Positions 1 through 8,249 of a DNA stretch of 64,000 nt are shown here, in pieces (position 1 is the stretch's first letter; every line of letters starts with the position of its first letter). Source of the stretch: Hydrogenophaga taeniospiralis. GTDB taxonomy: Bacteria > Pseudomonadota > Gammaproteobacteria > Burkholderiales > Burkholderiaceae_C. The position numbers were made by a program, and so were the translations under genes. A model generated the notes under the pieces. It was not told the DNA's origin. It did no database searches and saw nothing but the letters and a program-made list of their open reading frames with translations. The stretch spans positions 4,564,501-4,628,500 of the forward strand of contig NZ_JAHBAG010000001.1 of assembly GCF_020510445.1 (NCBI RefSeq), read 5' to 3'.

Positions 1-363
1 CTGCGCACCCAGCCAGGCGCCGCGCAGGTTGTTGGACGTGGTCACGGTTTCCGAGCGCGCGTTGACCAGCTTGGGTGAACGCAGCTTGGCGTCGGACGCG
101 GACTTCACCCACGGCGGCACCAGACCAAACTGGCCCGCCACCAGCTCTCGCGCGTGTTCGGGTTTGGCCCCTTCTTCGGCGACCGGGTCCGCCGCTGGCT
201 CCGCTGGCGTGGCGTCCGCGGCCACCGCCCCCCGCTTGCGGATGAACACGGCCGGTTTGCGCGGCCACACGTCGCGCCCCACGCTGCCCGCCGCAGGGGC
301 CGCCACGTCAAAGGCATCGGGGTACAGCGCGTCGAGCTGCACGCTCTCGTAATGAACAGTCAT
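1..363 (-). CDS. SRAP (YedK/HMCES-like) protein, N-terminal part, cut by window edge
   Basis: This is the first 121 residues of a protein running off the left edge. The order of motifs matches the SOS-response-associated peptidase family, which shields abasic sites in single-stranded DNA: an HYE start, DVWPR, FIRKR, GLVPPWVK at about residues 85-92, NARSETV at about 101-107 and GAWLGAQ. The ATG at 363 is the only start in this frame, because a stop lies 12 bases upstream of it. The family normally begins Met-Cys, and Cys2 is the catalytic residue. Here the protein begins Met-Thr-Val-His-Tyr, so Thr takes the Cys2 place. A basic, Ala/Pro/Glu-rich stretch (residues 48-78) lengthens the first loop. 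Family assignment is good; activity is uncertain because of residue 2. Confidence 0.8.
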   Translation of the reverse strand, partial: MTVHYESVQLDALYPDAFDVAAPAAGSVGRDVWPRKPAVFIRKRGAVAADATPAEPAADPVAEEGAKPEHARELVAGQFGLVPPWVKSASDAKLRSPKLVNARSETVTTSNNLRGAWLGAQ

Positions 364-436
364 GCGGCCATGCTATCGCACCGGCTGCGCGGGCTCGCTT
401 CGGCAGTCGCCACGATGGGCAGCACAGTACCTCGCG

Positions 437-960
437 TGCTGCGGCAGGCACTGTCCTGTGGGGGCTCATACTGGGACGGTCGGCGCCTTGCGCCGACTTC
501 GCTGTGCCCACCAGCCTGGGGCCGGCGCGGCCAAACTCGCTGCGTTCGCTGCGCTCTCTCCGCTCAAACAATGGCCGCGAGTCAGAAACGATGCGCGCAC
601 TGGCGCGCCCGGCCCCAGGCTGGCGGTCACAGCCGCCCCAGAAATCGCCCCCACCGGACAGCACCTGCCGCAGCAAAGAAGCGTCTGGGTATTCCACCGG
701 TAGTGCGCCAACACCTCTTCTGCCAAGGCGTGCGTGGGCAGGCCGCAGCGCGCCTCGTGAGGCGCCGAGAAGCACAGTGGCCGTGGCCGCGCGCGCAGCG
801 CGCTTCGTTGTCTGACTCGTCGCACTTGTTTGAGCGGAGAGAGCGCAGCGAACGCAGCGAGTTGTGCAACGGGCCACGGCCGCGAGCATCGCAGGGAAGT
901 CGGCGCATCGCGCCGACCGCCTCACTGAAGCGCTGCGGCCTGCCCGCGCACGCCTTGGCA
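437..960. repeat. Nested inverted-repeat cluster filling the 364-1000 intergenic region
   Basis: No convincing gene is present between 364 and 1000. The stretch is built of repeat modules. Positions 536-571 and 826-861 are a perfect 36-base inverted pair. Positions 721-751 and 930-960 are an inverted pair of 31 bases with one mismatch. Positions 511-529 pair with about 604-623, and 437-465 with about 645-675, both imperfect. Two short hairpins share the same arms, GTCGGCGC and GCGCCGAC, with 3-base loops, at 479-497 and 899-917. Long frames across the region are low-complexity shadows of the repeats. The look is that of a REP/BIME-like composite element lying between an SRAP gene and a small membrane protein gene. 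Confidence 0.85.
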
Positions 961-1000
961 CGCGAGGTGCAACGAACGCCATGGCAACGCCTCACAAAAC

Positions 1001-1420
1001 TCAGGCCATAGCCATGGCCGCCTGGCCGCGCCGCAAACCCGACCACCATTGCAGGTCGGCCAGCAGCAGCACGGTCACGGCCTGCACCGCCAGCCAGGCC
1101 TGGCCCAGCGGGGTGGGATGGATCGGGCCGGCCACCAGCAGCCACACGCAGCCGGCAACCCAAGCCAGGTTGCCCGCCACCAGCAGCATGAGCCCCGCGC
1201 GCGATGGCGTGCGCTGCAGCGCCAGGGCTCCCGCGAGCAGCACGAAGAGCACCACCACCAGCCCCGATTCGATCAGCAGGGCCGCGGGCAGGCCCAGCCA
1301 CAGCACCAAGGCATCGGTGAACGCCAGGTGCAGCGCCGCGCAACCCAGGCCGGTGATGGCATCGGCCCACAGCACGCGGCGCAGGAACGAGGGAGAAGAG
1401 AGCAGAGACAGCATGGACAT
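1001..1420 (-). CDS. Small four-helix membrane protein, function unknown
   Basis: A 139-residue, strongly hydrophobic protein with about four membrane segments (around residues 17-35, 40-65, 74-98 and 104-126) and short loops. I do not recognise a characterised family. The start ATG at 1420 is preceded by AGGAG at a good distance; a second ATG two codons on is possible. The gene is divergent from the XRE regulator at 1545 with 124 bp between them, so it may be that regulator's target. That link rests on position only. Confidence 0.7.
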   Translation of the reverse strand: MSMLSLLSSPSFLRRVLWADAITGLGCAALHLAFTDALVLWLGLPAALLIESGLVVVLFVLLAGALALQRTPSRAGLMLLVAGNLAWVAGCVWLLVAGPIHPTPLGQAWLAVQAVTVLLLADLQWWSGLRRGQAAMAMA

Positions 1421-1544
1421 GGTTCACTCCTGTGAGGAAAAAACGTCGGGATCGACAGGTCGGCATGCTGGCCCTGCCGGGGCCGTGCGTCGATGACCTG
1501 CGAGGTAATGGCCACTGCGCGCGGGCCGCTCTAACATCGCCGCC

Positions 1545-2381
1545 ATGAACCCCGCCGCCCCACTCCCGCCCCCGCCGCGCCGCGCGGCGCCGCCCTCGTT
1601 CGGCGACCACCTGCGCCAGTGGCGCCAGCGCCGCCACCTGAGCCAGCTCGACCTCGCGCAGGTGGCCGACATTTCCACGCGGCACCTGAGCTTCGTGGAA
1701 ACCGGGCGCGCCAGCCCGAGCCGCGAGATGGTGTTGCGCCTGGGCGAGCGGCTGGACGTGCCGCTGCGCGAGCGCAACGCGCTGCTGGTGGCGGCCGGCT
1801 TCGCGCCGATGTACCGCGAGCGGGCGCTGAACGACCCCGAGATGGCCGAGGCCCGCGCGGCGGTGGAGCGCATCCTGCATTGCCACGAACCCTGGCCCGC
1901 GCTGGCGATGGACCGGCACTGGAACCTGGTGCTGGGCAACCGCATGGTGCCGCCACTGCTCGCGGGCGTGGCGCCGGCTTTGCTGGCAGGGCCGGTGAAC
2001 GTGTTGCGCCTGAGCCTGCACCCCGAGGGCCTGGCGCCGCGCATCGCCAACCTGAACCAGTGGCGCCACCACCTGTTCGAGCGGCTGCGCCACCAGATCG
2101 CGGCCAGCGGCGACGCCGCCCTGGCCACCCTACTGGCGGAGCTGCAGGCTTACCCGGCACAGGCCGCCAGCGCGGCGCTGCGGCTCGACGGCGAGCACCC
2201 GGGCGTGCTCATGCCCTTCCTGTTCCACACGCCCCAGGGCGTGCTCAACCTCGTGAGCACCACCACGGTGTTCGGCTCGCCGGTGGACATCACGCTGCAA
2301 GAACTGGCGCTGGAAACCTTCCTGCCGGCCGACGAGGCCACGGCCCGCATCCTGCGCGAGCTTGCGGCCTCTGTGCCCTGA
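1545..2381 (+). CDS. XRE-family regulator with MmyB-like C-terminal domain
   Basis: A 278-residue DNA-binding regulator. Residues 19-75 form a Cro/XRE helix-turn-helix, with the LSQLDLA turn, the recognition-helix region ISTRHLSFVETGRASPS and the following MVLRLGERLDVPLRERN. The rest (about 95-270) matches the MmyB-like ligand-binding domain of actinobacterial and proteobacterial regulators. A TAACAT box ends 7 bases before the ATG and there is no Shine-Dalgarno sequence, so the message may be leaderless. The gene is divergent from the membrane protein at 1001-1420; regulation of that gene or of itself is an inference. The ligand is unknown. Confidence 0.9.
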   Translation: MNPAAPLPPPPRRAAPPSFGDHLRQWRQRRHLSQLDLAQVADISTRHLSFVETGRASPSREMVLRLGERLDVPLRERNALLVAAGFAPMYRERALNDPEMAEARAAVERILHCHEPWPALAMDRHWNLVLGNRMVPPLLAGVAPALLAGPVNVLRLSLHPEGLAPRIANLNQWRHHLFERLRHQIAASGDAALATLLAELQAYPAQAASAALRLDGEHPGVLMPFLFHTPQGVLNLVSTTTVFGSPVDITLQELALETFLPADEATARILRELAASVP

Positions 2382-2385
2382 ACGC

Positions 2386-3324
2386 TCAGCCGCTGCTGCG
2401 CGCCCGCTCCAGCCCCACCACCATCAACGCGGCCAGCATCACCACCACGCCCACCATCTGGCTGGCGCTGAGCACGCGGCCGTACACCATCGCGTCCACC
2501 GCGATCGCACTGGCCGGGTAGACGAACTGCAGCACCGCCATGCGCGCCGCCGGCAGGCGGGCCACGCCGGCGTACAGCAGCACGTAGGCCAGGCCGGTGT
2601 GCACCACGCCCATGCCCGCCAGCCAGCCCCAGGCCGGCCCCGGCGCCGGCCAGCCCTGGATCAACGGCCACCACAGCAACACCACGCTGCCCGCCGCGCA
2701 CTGCCACCAGGCCAGGGCCAGCGGCGTGGCGCCGCGCGCGCTGCGCACCATGAGCGGCGCCGCGGCGTAGGCCAGCGCCGCGCCCAGCGCCAACGCGATG
2801 CCAGCGAAGTACTGCGGGCTGTGCGAGACCGCACCCAGGGCGCCGTCCAGCCAGCCGGTGGCCAGGCCCAGGCCAAGCAGCGCCGCCACGGCGGCCCAGC
2901 CCTGGCGGCGGCTGACGCGCTCGCGCAGCCACCAGGCGCCGAACGCCATCACCAGAAAAGGCTGCACGTGCACCACCAGCGTGGCCACCGCCATCGAGGT
3001 GCGGGTGATCGCCTCGAAGAACAGCACCCAGCTCGTCACCATCGACAAACCCGCGGCCACGGCGAGCAGCCCGTCGCGGCGCGCCAGGCGCACCTCGCCC
3101 CAGCGGCGCGACGCGCTGAACCAGACACTCAGGGCCAGGCCACCGAAGGCGCAGCGGAACCACACCGCCGTCAGCGGCGACTGGCCCGCCTCTTCCAGAA
3201 ACACGCCCAGCGTGCCGAGCAGCAGGCCGCCACCCACCATGAGCCACTGGCCGCCGCGCTCGCGCGCCGAGCGGCTGGCATCGGGGGTTCCGGGGGTTGG
3301 GTGGAGGGTGGTGGAAGTGTTCAT
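2386..3324 (-). CDS. EamA-family (DMT superfamily) transporter
   Basis: An inner-membrane permease of about 312 residues, with ten predicted membrane helices in two repeated EamA halves. The second half starts near residue 165 with the Ala-rich helix after SPQYFAG. The frame extends to 3351, but the ATG at 3324 is the more likely start because it gives the usual short cytoplasmic N-terminus. The family exports or imports small metabolites, often amino acids; the substrate cannot be read from sequence. The gene ends 4 bases after the convergent XRE gene and is divergent from the LysR gene at 3409, whose product probably controls it. Confidence 0.88.
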   Translation of the reverse strand: MNTSTTLHPTPGTPDASRSARERGGQWLMVGGGLLLGTLGVFLEEAGQSPLTAVWFRCAFGGLALSVWFSASRRWGEVRLARRDGLLAVAAGLSMVTSWVLFFEAITRTSMAVATLVVHVQPFLVMAFGAWWLRERVSRRQGWAAVAALLGLGLATGWLDGALGAVSHSPQYFAGIALALGAALAYAAAPLMVRSARGATPLALAWWQCAAGSVVLLWWPLIQGWPAPGPAWGWLAGMGVVHTGLAYVLLYAGVARLPAARMAVLQFVYPASAIAVDAMVYGRVLSASQMVGVVVMLAALMVVGLERARSSG

Positions 3325-3367
3325 GCGCCGATGTTCGGTGGCATCAAACATCCCGTAAAGCGCATAA

Positions 3368-3401
3368 TTTGAATGGCATTCATTCGATAAACGAATTCAA
3401 A
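3368..3401. promoter_or_regulatory. AT-rich nested dyads between EamA and LysR genes
   Basis: The 84-bp divergent interval holds a perfect 7-base inverted repeat, TTTGAAT at 3368-3374 and ATTCAAA at 3395-3401. Inside it lies a second dyad, ATTCG (3382-3386) and CGAAT (3392-3396), and overlapping these GAATG/CATTC separated by one base (3371-3381). The AT-rich dyads stand out from the flanks. They are a plausible binding site for the LysR protein, acting on both promoters. Confidence 0.55.
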
Positions 3402-3408
3402 GACAAGC

Positions 3409-4272
3409 ATGGCCAGAACCGACCTGCAGATCGACTGGCTGCGTGCCTTCGTGGCGGTGGTGGACGCCGGCTCGCTCTCGGCCGCCGCGCCGCTGGTGCA
3501 CCGCTCGCAGTCCGCCATCAGCATGCAGCTGCGCAAGCTGGAAGACGCGGTGGGCGGCGCCGTGCTGCTGCGCGGCCCGCGCCACCTGGAGCTCACCCCG
3601 CTGGGCGCCGAACTGCTGGGCTACGCGCGGCGCCTGCTGGCCCTGCACGGCGAGGCGCTGACGGCGCTGAACGGGCCGGTGCTGTCCGGGCGCGTGCGTC
3701 TGGGGGTGCCCGACGACTACGCGGTGAGCTACCTCACGCCGGTGCTGCGCAGCTACGCCGCGCGCCATGCCGGGGTGGAGATCGAACTCGACTGCGAGCA
3801 GTCCACCGCCCTGATCCCCAAGGTGCAGCGCGGCGAGCTCGACCTGGCCCTGGTCTCGCAGGACCGCCCCACGCGGGGCAGCCTGCTGTTCCACGAGCCG
3901 CTGGTGTGGGTGGGCGCGGCGCAGTTCGAGGTGTGGCGGCGCTCACCCCTGCCGATCGCCGTCTACGAGCAGACCAGCCAGGCGCGCCGCTCCACCATCG
4001 CGGCCCTCAGTGCCCAGCGCCGCGCCTACCGCGTGGTCTACAACAGCTCCAGCCTGGCGGGGCAGCTCGCCGCGGTGGAGAGCGGGCTGGCCGTGGCCGT
4101 TCTCACGCGCTGCAGCGCGCCGCCGCACCTGACGGTGCTGGGCGAGCGGCAGGGCCTGCCCGCACTCGGCTCGATGGCCGTGGCGGCCTACCGCAGCCAG
4201 GCGTCCAGGCACCTGCCCGCGGTGGACGCCCTGTTCGCGCAGATGGTGCAGACGCTCGGCAAACCGGGCTGA
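3409..4272 (+). CDS. LysR-family transcriptional regulator
   Basis: A 287-residue regulator of standard LysR length. The winged helix-turn-helix covers residues 6-64, with AFVAVVDAGSLSAAA, HRSQSAISMQLRKLE and RGPRHLELTPLG. The linker helix and a periplasmic-binding-protein-like effector domain (about 92-280) follow. The divergent EamA transporter gene is the obvious candidate target, and the dyads at 3368-3401 the candidate operator. The inducer is unknown. The ATG at 3409 gives the canonical N-terminus. Confidence 0.93.
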   Translation: MARTDLQIDWLRAFVAVVDAGSLSAAAPLVHRSQSAISMQLRKLEDAVGGAVLLRGPRHLELTPLGAELLGYARRLLALHGEALTALNGPVLSGRVRLGVPDDYAVSYLTPVLRSYAARHAGVEIELDCEQSTALIPKVQRGELDLALVSQDRPTRGSLLFHEPLVWVGAAQFEVWRRSPLPIAVYEQTSQARRSTIAALSAQRRAYRVVYNSSSLAGQLAAVESGLAVAVLTRCSAPPHLTVLGERQGLPALGSMAVAAYRSQASRHLPAVDALFAQMVQTLGKPG

Positions 4273-4336
4273 GCCCTCGGGTCCCGCACCCGGGGGAAGG
4301 GTCCCTCGCCCTGGGGAAAGCTGCGACACTTGCCGC

Positions 4337-5137
4337 GTGACACCGAACACCCCGAACCCCACCCCGCCCCGCGTGCCCCCGGCCACCGTGGACCCGCTGT
4401 TCCTGGCCGCGCCCCACGTGTCCACCTTTCTCGGCACCCAGGGGCTGACGAACGCCAGCGGTTTCTTCTTCGAGCGCGACGGGCGCCTGTACCTGGTGAC
4501 CAGCCGCCATGTGGTGATCGACGAGGCCACGCAGCACCTGCCCGACCGGCTGGAGATCGAACTGCACCTGGACGCCACCGACCTCACCCGCTCCACCGGC
4601 TTGTCCGTGCTGCTGTACCACGAGGGCGTGGCGACGTGGCGCCAGGGGCGCGACAGCGGCGGCGAGATCGATGTGGCGGTGCTGGAGCTCGACCGCAGCC
4701 AGTTGCCCGCCACGGCCATCATCCGCGCCTTCTCCCCGGCGCACCTGCAGACCTCGTTCACCTCGGTGCCGGTGGACGCGCCGCTGATGGTGGTGGGCTT
4801 CCCGCTGGGCTTTCACGACGCCCTGCACCACCTGCCGGTGGTGCGCCACGCCGCGATCGCATCGCCCTACGGCATCCGCTTCCAGGGCCAGGGCTATTTC
4901 CTGACCGACGCGCGCACCCACCGCGGCACCAGCGGCGCGGCCGTGGTGATGCGCGACACGGCACCCACCGTGGAGACCGCCCTGCTGCCCTGGCGGCTGC
5001 TGGGCGTGCATTCCTCACGCATGGACATGGGCAACCGCGACCTGGTGCTCGACGAATCGCTGGGCCTGAACTGCGCCTGGTACGCCGACATCCTGCTCAC
5101 CCTGACCGAGCCTGCCGAAGCGGCCAGCCCGGGCTGA
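4337..5137 (+). CDS. Trypsin-like serine protease domain protein, cytosolic form
   Basis: A 266-residue protein with a chymotrypsin-fold core. His58 (in TSRHVV), Asp112 (in EIDVAVLEL) and Ser199 (in RGTSGAAVV) form a complete catalytic triad. The oxyanion-loop style HRGTSGAAV and the VVGFPLGF turn are as in trypsin_2 proteins. There is no signal peptide, membrane segment or PDZ domain, so it looks cytoplasmic. The start is GTG; the alternative frame starting at 4330 is a shadow. It follows the LysR gene by 64 bp and precedes the aminotransferase by 18 bp. Substrate and role are unknown. Confidence 0.8.
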   Translation: MTPNTPNPTPPRVPPATVDPLFLAAPHVSTFLGTQGLTNASGFFFERDGRLYLVTSRHVVIDEATQHLPDRLEIELHLDATDLTRSTGLSVLLYHEGVATWRQGRDSGGEIDVAVLELDRSQLPATAIIRAFSPAHLQTSFTSVPVDAPLMVVGFPLGFHDALHHLPVVRHAAIASPYGIRFQGQGYFLTDARTHRGTSGAAVVMRDTAPTVETALLPWRLLGVHSSRMDMGNRDLVLDESLGLNCAWYADILLTLTEPAEAASPG

Positions 5138-5155
5138 GCCCATAAACTGCAGGGC

Positions 5156-6337
5156 ATGAACCAGCCCCTGCCCCCACCGGTCCGCGCTGCGGTGCTCACC
5201 AGCCCGGACTACCCCTTCTCCCCCATCGACGCCCCGGTCAAGCTCGACCAGAACGAGTCTTTCGCCGACTTTCCGGCCCATCTGAAGGCCCTGGCGCTGG
5301 AGCGCATGCAGCAGTTGCCCTGGCACCGCTACACCGACCTGCACGCCGAGGAACTGACCGCGGCGATCGCCCGCCACGACGGCTGGAGCGCCTCGGGCAC
5401 CGTGGCCACCACCGGCAGCAATGTGCTGATCGCCTTGCTGGTCCAGCTCGTCGCGCTGGGCGGGCGCGTGCTCACGGTCAAACCCAACTTCGCGCTCTAT
5501 GCGCTGGACGCCAGCCTGCTCGGCGCCGCGCTTACCGAGGTGCCGCTGCGGCCGGACCACTCGCTGGACATGGACGCGCTCATCGCGGCGCTCGAAACGG
5601 ACGCGGACGCAGGCACACCGGCGCAGCCGCGCGGCGTGATCTACCTCCCGCGCCCGCATGCGCCCACCGGCTCGCTCTGCGATCTGGACGAACTCGACCG
5701 CCTGGCCCGGGCCTGCCCGGGCTGGCTGCTGGTGATCGACGAGGCCTACCACCACTTCACCGACGCCGACGCGCGTGCCCTGGCGCGCCAGCACCCGCAT
5801 GTGGTGCTGCTGCGCACCTTCTCCAAGGCCTGGGGGCTCGCCGGCCTGCGCCTGGGCTATGCGCTGGCCTCGGACGAGGTGGCGCGCCAGCTGCGCAAGC
5901 TGGTGCCGCCGTTTGGCGTGTCGGTGCTGCAGACGGTGAGCGCCCTGGTGGCGCTGGAACACCCGGACTACCTGCGCGAGCGCGTGGCCCACACCCGCAG
6001 CGAGCGCGAGCGCCTGTTCAACGCGCTGCGGCAGCACCCGACCTGGCAGGTCGCGCCCTCACACGCCAACTTCCTGCTGGTGCGCACCCCGGACGCGGCA
6101 CGCGCGCACGCCGACCTGCTGGCGCAGGGCGTGCTGGTGCGCCGGCAGGACAGCCTGCACGGCCTGCAGGGCTGCCTGCGCGTCACCGTGGGCAGCGTGC
6201 AGGAAAACGACGCCTTCCTGCGCGCTGCGGGCCTTCATTTGGGCAGCGGCGGCGGCTCCATCGGTGTCGGGGCGGCAGGGGATGGCGGGGCCATCATCGG
6301 CGGCGGAGCGGCCATGGGTGCGGGCGCTGGCACCTGA
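5156..6337 (+). CDS. hisC: HisC-family aminotransferase (histidinol-phosphate aminotransferase-like)
   Basis: A 393-residue fold-type I PLP enzyme. The Schiff-base lysine is Lys224 in TFSKAWGLAGLRLGY, the pyridine-binding Asp195 lies in VIDEAYHHF, and the C-terminal LRVTVGS holds the carboxylate-binding Arg. The usual NNPTG loop reads HAPTG here, so the Asn that touches the PLP hydroxyl is Ala. No other his genes are nearby, so a related amino acid or aromatic substrate is possible. A TAAACT box ends 7 bases before the ATG. The last 34 residues (Gly/Ala-rich) are read through the antisense strand of the neighbouring gene and are not part of the fold. Confidence 0.8.
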   Translation: MNQPLPPPVRAAVLTSPDYPFSPIDAPVKLDQNESFADFPAHLKALALERMQQLPWHRYTDLHAEELTAAIARHDGWSASGTVATTGSNVLIALLVQLVALGGRVLTVKPNFALYALDASLLGAALTEVPLRPDHSLDMDALIAALETDADAGTPAQPRGVIYLPRPHAPTGSLCDLDELDRLARACPGWLLVIDEAYHHFTDADARALARQHPHVVLLRTFSKAWGLAGLRLGYALASDEVARQLRKLVPPFGVSVLQTVSALVALEHPDYLRERVAHTRSERERLFNALRQHPTWQVAPSHANFLLVRTPDAARAHADLLAQGVLVRRQDSLHGLQGCLRVTVGSVQENDAFLRAAGLHLGSGGGSIGVGAAGDGGAIIGGGAAMGAGAGT

Positions 6338-6720
6338 ATCTCCAGCTCCTTGATCAGACCGCCCGCGGCCACCGAGCCCGACGCGGTGCCTTCACCACGC
6401 GCCATGCGTTCGCACAGCATCTTGTTCTCGGGCGGCAGGCGCTGGCAGCGCTGCAAGGCGTTGCGCGTCAGCTCTTCCGGCGACGCCCCGGTCAGCGGGC
6501 GACCGCGCAGCGCCTCGGCCCGCGCCGCACCGGCCTCGCGCAGGCAGGCGCTGCGTTCGTGCTGCGAAGCGCTGTCCAGACAGGCCGCGCGGTCCTGCCG
6601 GTAGGTCTCGTCGATGGAGGCCCGGGAAGGTTTCCCCTGGGCCAGCACGGCGGGCGCCAGCGCGATCAGCGCGGCGGCGGCGAGCAGGCCGCGGGCAAAG
6701 GGAAGGGACAGGATGGGCAT
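6235..6720 (-). CDS. Secreted Pro/Ala-tailed protein of unknown function
   Basis: A 161-residue exported protein. A clear Sec signal peptide (about residues 1-24, ending ALAPAVLAQG) is followed by a charged helical part with four Cys (in AACLDS, RSACLRE, QRCQRL and KMLCER). The tail from about residue 130 is made of Pro, Ala and Met. The ATG at 6720 has AAGGAG upstream; a longer frame to 6819 lacks this. Its last 103 bases overlap the 3' end of the convergent aminotransferase gene. I do not recognise the family. Confidence 0.72.
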   Translation of the reverse strand: MPILSLPFARGLLAAAALIALAPAVLAQGKPSRASIDETYRQDRAACLDSASQHERSACLREAGAARAEALRGRPLTGASPEELTRNALQRCQRLPPENKMLCERMARGEGTASGSVAAGGLIKELEIQVPAPAPMAAPPPMMAPPSPAAPTPMEPPPLPK

Positions 6721-6876
6721 GAGAACTCCTTCGAAAGGGAACAACAACGCGGCGGCAGGCCACCACGGCTCCCCCAAAGTAGCGGTCGCACCACACCGCG
6801 TCTGTGCATCAACGCACATTGGACCGGGCTCTGAAAAAGGCGGTGAAAAAAGCGCCTAGGGCGGCACCTCAAACGG

Positions 6877-8181
6877 TCAACCGAGCCCGGCGCTGACATC
6901 GCCCATGTCGGGGCGGGCCGCGGGGTTCGTGTCCAGACACGCTGCGGCGAGACCGGCCAGGCTGTCCAGCTCGGGCAATACCATGGTGCCGGCGCCCTGC
7001 GCGTGGGCCACCAGCTCCTCCAACAGACAGCCAAAGGCGCGCACGTCCAGCGCCAGCAGGGCGCAGCGCAGCGCGGGCTGGTCGTCGGGCAGCAGGGTGG
7101 CGCCGCCCAGGTCGCTGAGCATGGCGTCGCCGCTGGCCGGGTTCCAGAGGATGTTGTGGGCGTAGAAGTCGCCGTGCATCACGCCGCGCTGGTGCAGGTG
7201 GGCCAGCGCGCCGGCCATGGTGCGGGCCACGCGCAGCGCGGCGCTGGCGGACAGGGCGAAGCCGGGCGCGTAGACGTCGCGCGTGCAGCTGTCGAAACTG
7301 GGCGGGCCGGCGAGGTTCACCAGCTCGGGCGGCAGCAGCGGCAGCAGCATGCCGCGCGCGCCTTCGGGGTGCCCGCCCAGCTCGGCGCTGGGGGTGCACA
7401 GCGCCGGGTGTTGCCCGGCGGCCTGGCAGGCGGCCAACTCGTGTTCGGGCAGGCCGTCGCTGGTGACCGCGCCTTTGAAGAGTTTGAGCGCCAGCGCGTC
7501 GCCCGCCGCGTCTTCGAGATGCACGCGGTGGATGTGGCCGGAAGCGCCCTCGCCCAGTCGCTCGGCCAGGCGCAGCCGGTCCCAGGCCACGCGGGGCAGC
7601 GGCGCGGGCGCGGCACGGTGCCAGCCCAGCGGGTTGCCCGCCAGCGCCAGCCAGGCCAGGCGCGGCAGTTCGGTGAGCCAGCCGGGCAGCGTGGTGAAGC
7701 GGTTGGCCGACAGGCGCAGCAGCTCCAGCCGCTGCGCGTTCGCCAGACCGGGCGGCAGCGCATCCAGCCGGTTGCCCGCGAGCATGAGTTTTTGCAGCGC
7801 CGGGCGCTGGCCCAGTTCGGCGGGCAGCTGTTCGATGGCGTTGTCGGTCAGGATGAGCCAGCGCAGCTTCGGCGGCAGCGCCGCTGCGGGCACGTGCTGA
7901 ATGCGGTTGGCCTTGAAGCCCACCATCTCCAGCGCCGGGCAGTCGCCCAGCACTTCGGGCAGGTGGGTGAAGTCATTGCTGGAACAGAAAACGATTTTCA
8001 GCCGGTGCAGCCGGCCCAGGTCGGGCGGCAGCTCGCGCAGGCGGTTGCCGGTGAGGTTGAGCACCTCCAGCGTGTCGACGAGGTCGAACACCTCGGGCGG
8101 CAGTTCGGTCAGGCCGCAGCTCAGGTCGAGCCGGCGCGTGCCGGCGAGCGCGCCGCTGCGCAGTTGTTCCAGGGTGTGCAT
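6877..8181 (-). CDS. Leucine-rich-repeat protein with C-terminal protein kinase domain
   Basis: A 434-residue fusion. Residues 15-185 contain about seven bacterial-type leucine-rich repeats with the pattern LxxLxLxxNxLxxLPxxL. Residues 203-430 are a small eukaryotic-like kinase domain: glycine loop LGEGASGHIHRV (209-220), ATP lysine Lys233, catalytic loop HGDFYAHN (336-343, Asp338) and metal-binding Asp357 in DLG instead of DFG. There is no signal peptide or membrane segment, so it is cytosolic. The ATG at 8181 gives the natural start. The LRR part probably picks the partner. Known as a family in proteobacteria, but the substrates are not known to me. Confidence 0.85.
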   Translation of the reverse strand: MHTLEQLRSGALAGTRRLDLSCGLTELPPEVFDLVDTLEVLNLTGNRLRELPPDLGRLHRLKIVFCSSNDFTHLPEVLGDCPALEMVGFKANRIQHVPAAALPPKLRWLILTDNAIEQLPAELGQRPALQKLMLAGNRLDALPPGLANAQRLELLRLSANRFTTLPGWLTELPRLAWLALAGNPLGWHRAAPAPLPRVAWDRLRLAERLGEGASGHIHRVHLEDAAGDALALKLFKGAVTSDGLPEHELAACQAAGQHPALCTPSAELGGHPEGARGMLLPLLPPELVNLAGPPSFDSCTRDVYAPGFALSASAALRVARTMAGALAHLHQRGVMHGDFYAHNILWNPASGDAMLSDLGGATLLPDDQPALRCALLALDVRAFGCLLEELVAHAQGAGTMVLPELDSLAGLAAACLDTNPAARPDMGDVSAGLG

Positions 8182-8249
8182 GCAGTTGGAAGGTGATGGG
8201 CCGCCCGGATGGGCCGGGCCAAGCGCTGAATTATCGGAGCCGGGCGGGC

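Noticed and set aside
154..1011. Long open frames across 154-1011 on both strands
   Set aside because: They run through the inverted-repeat modules, have low-complexity Arg/Ala/Pro content, no start signals and no family features. The real features are the SRAP gene and the repeat array.
627..2093. 488-codon frame on the minus strand
   Set aside because: It crosses repeats, a membrane protein gene in another frame and the antisense of the XRE gene. It is a GC-rich shadow.
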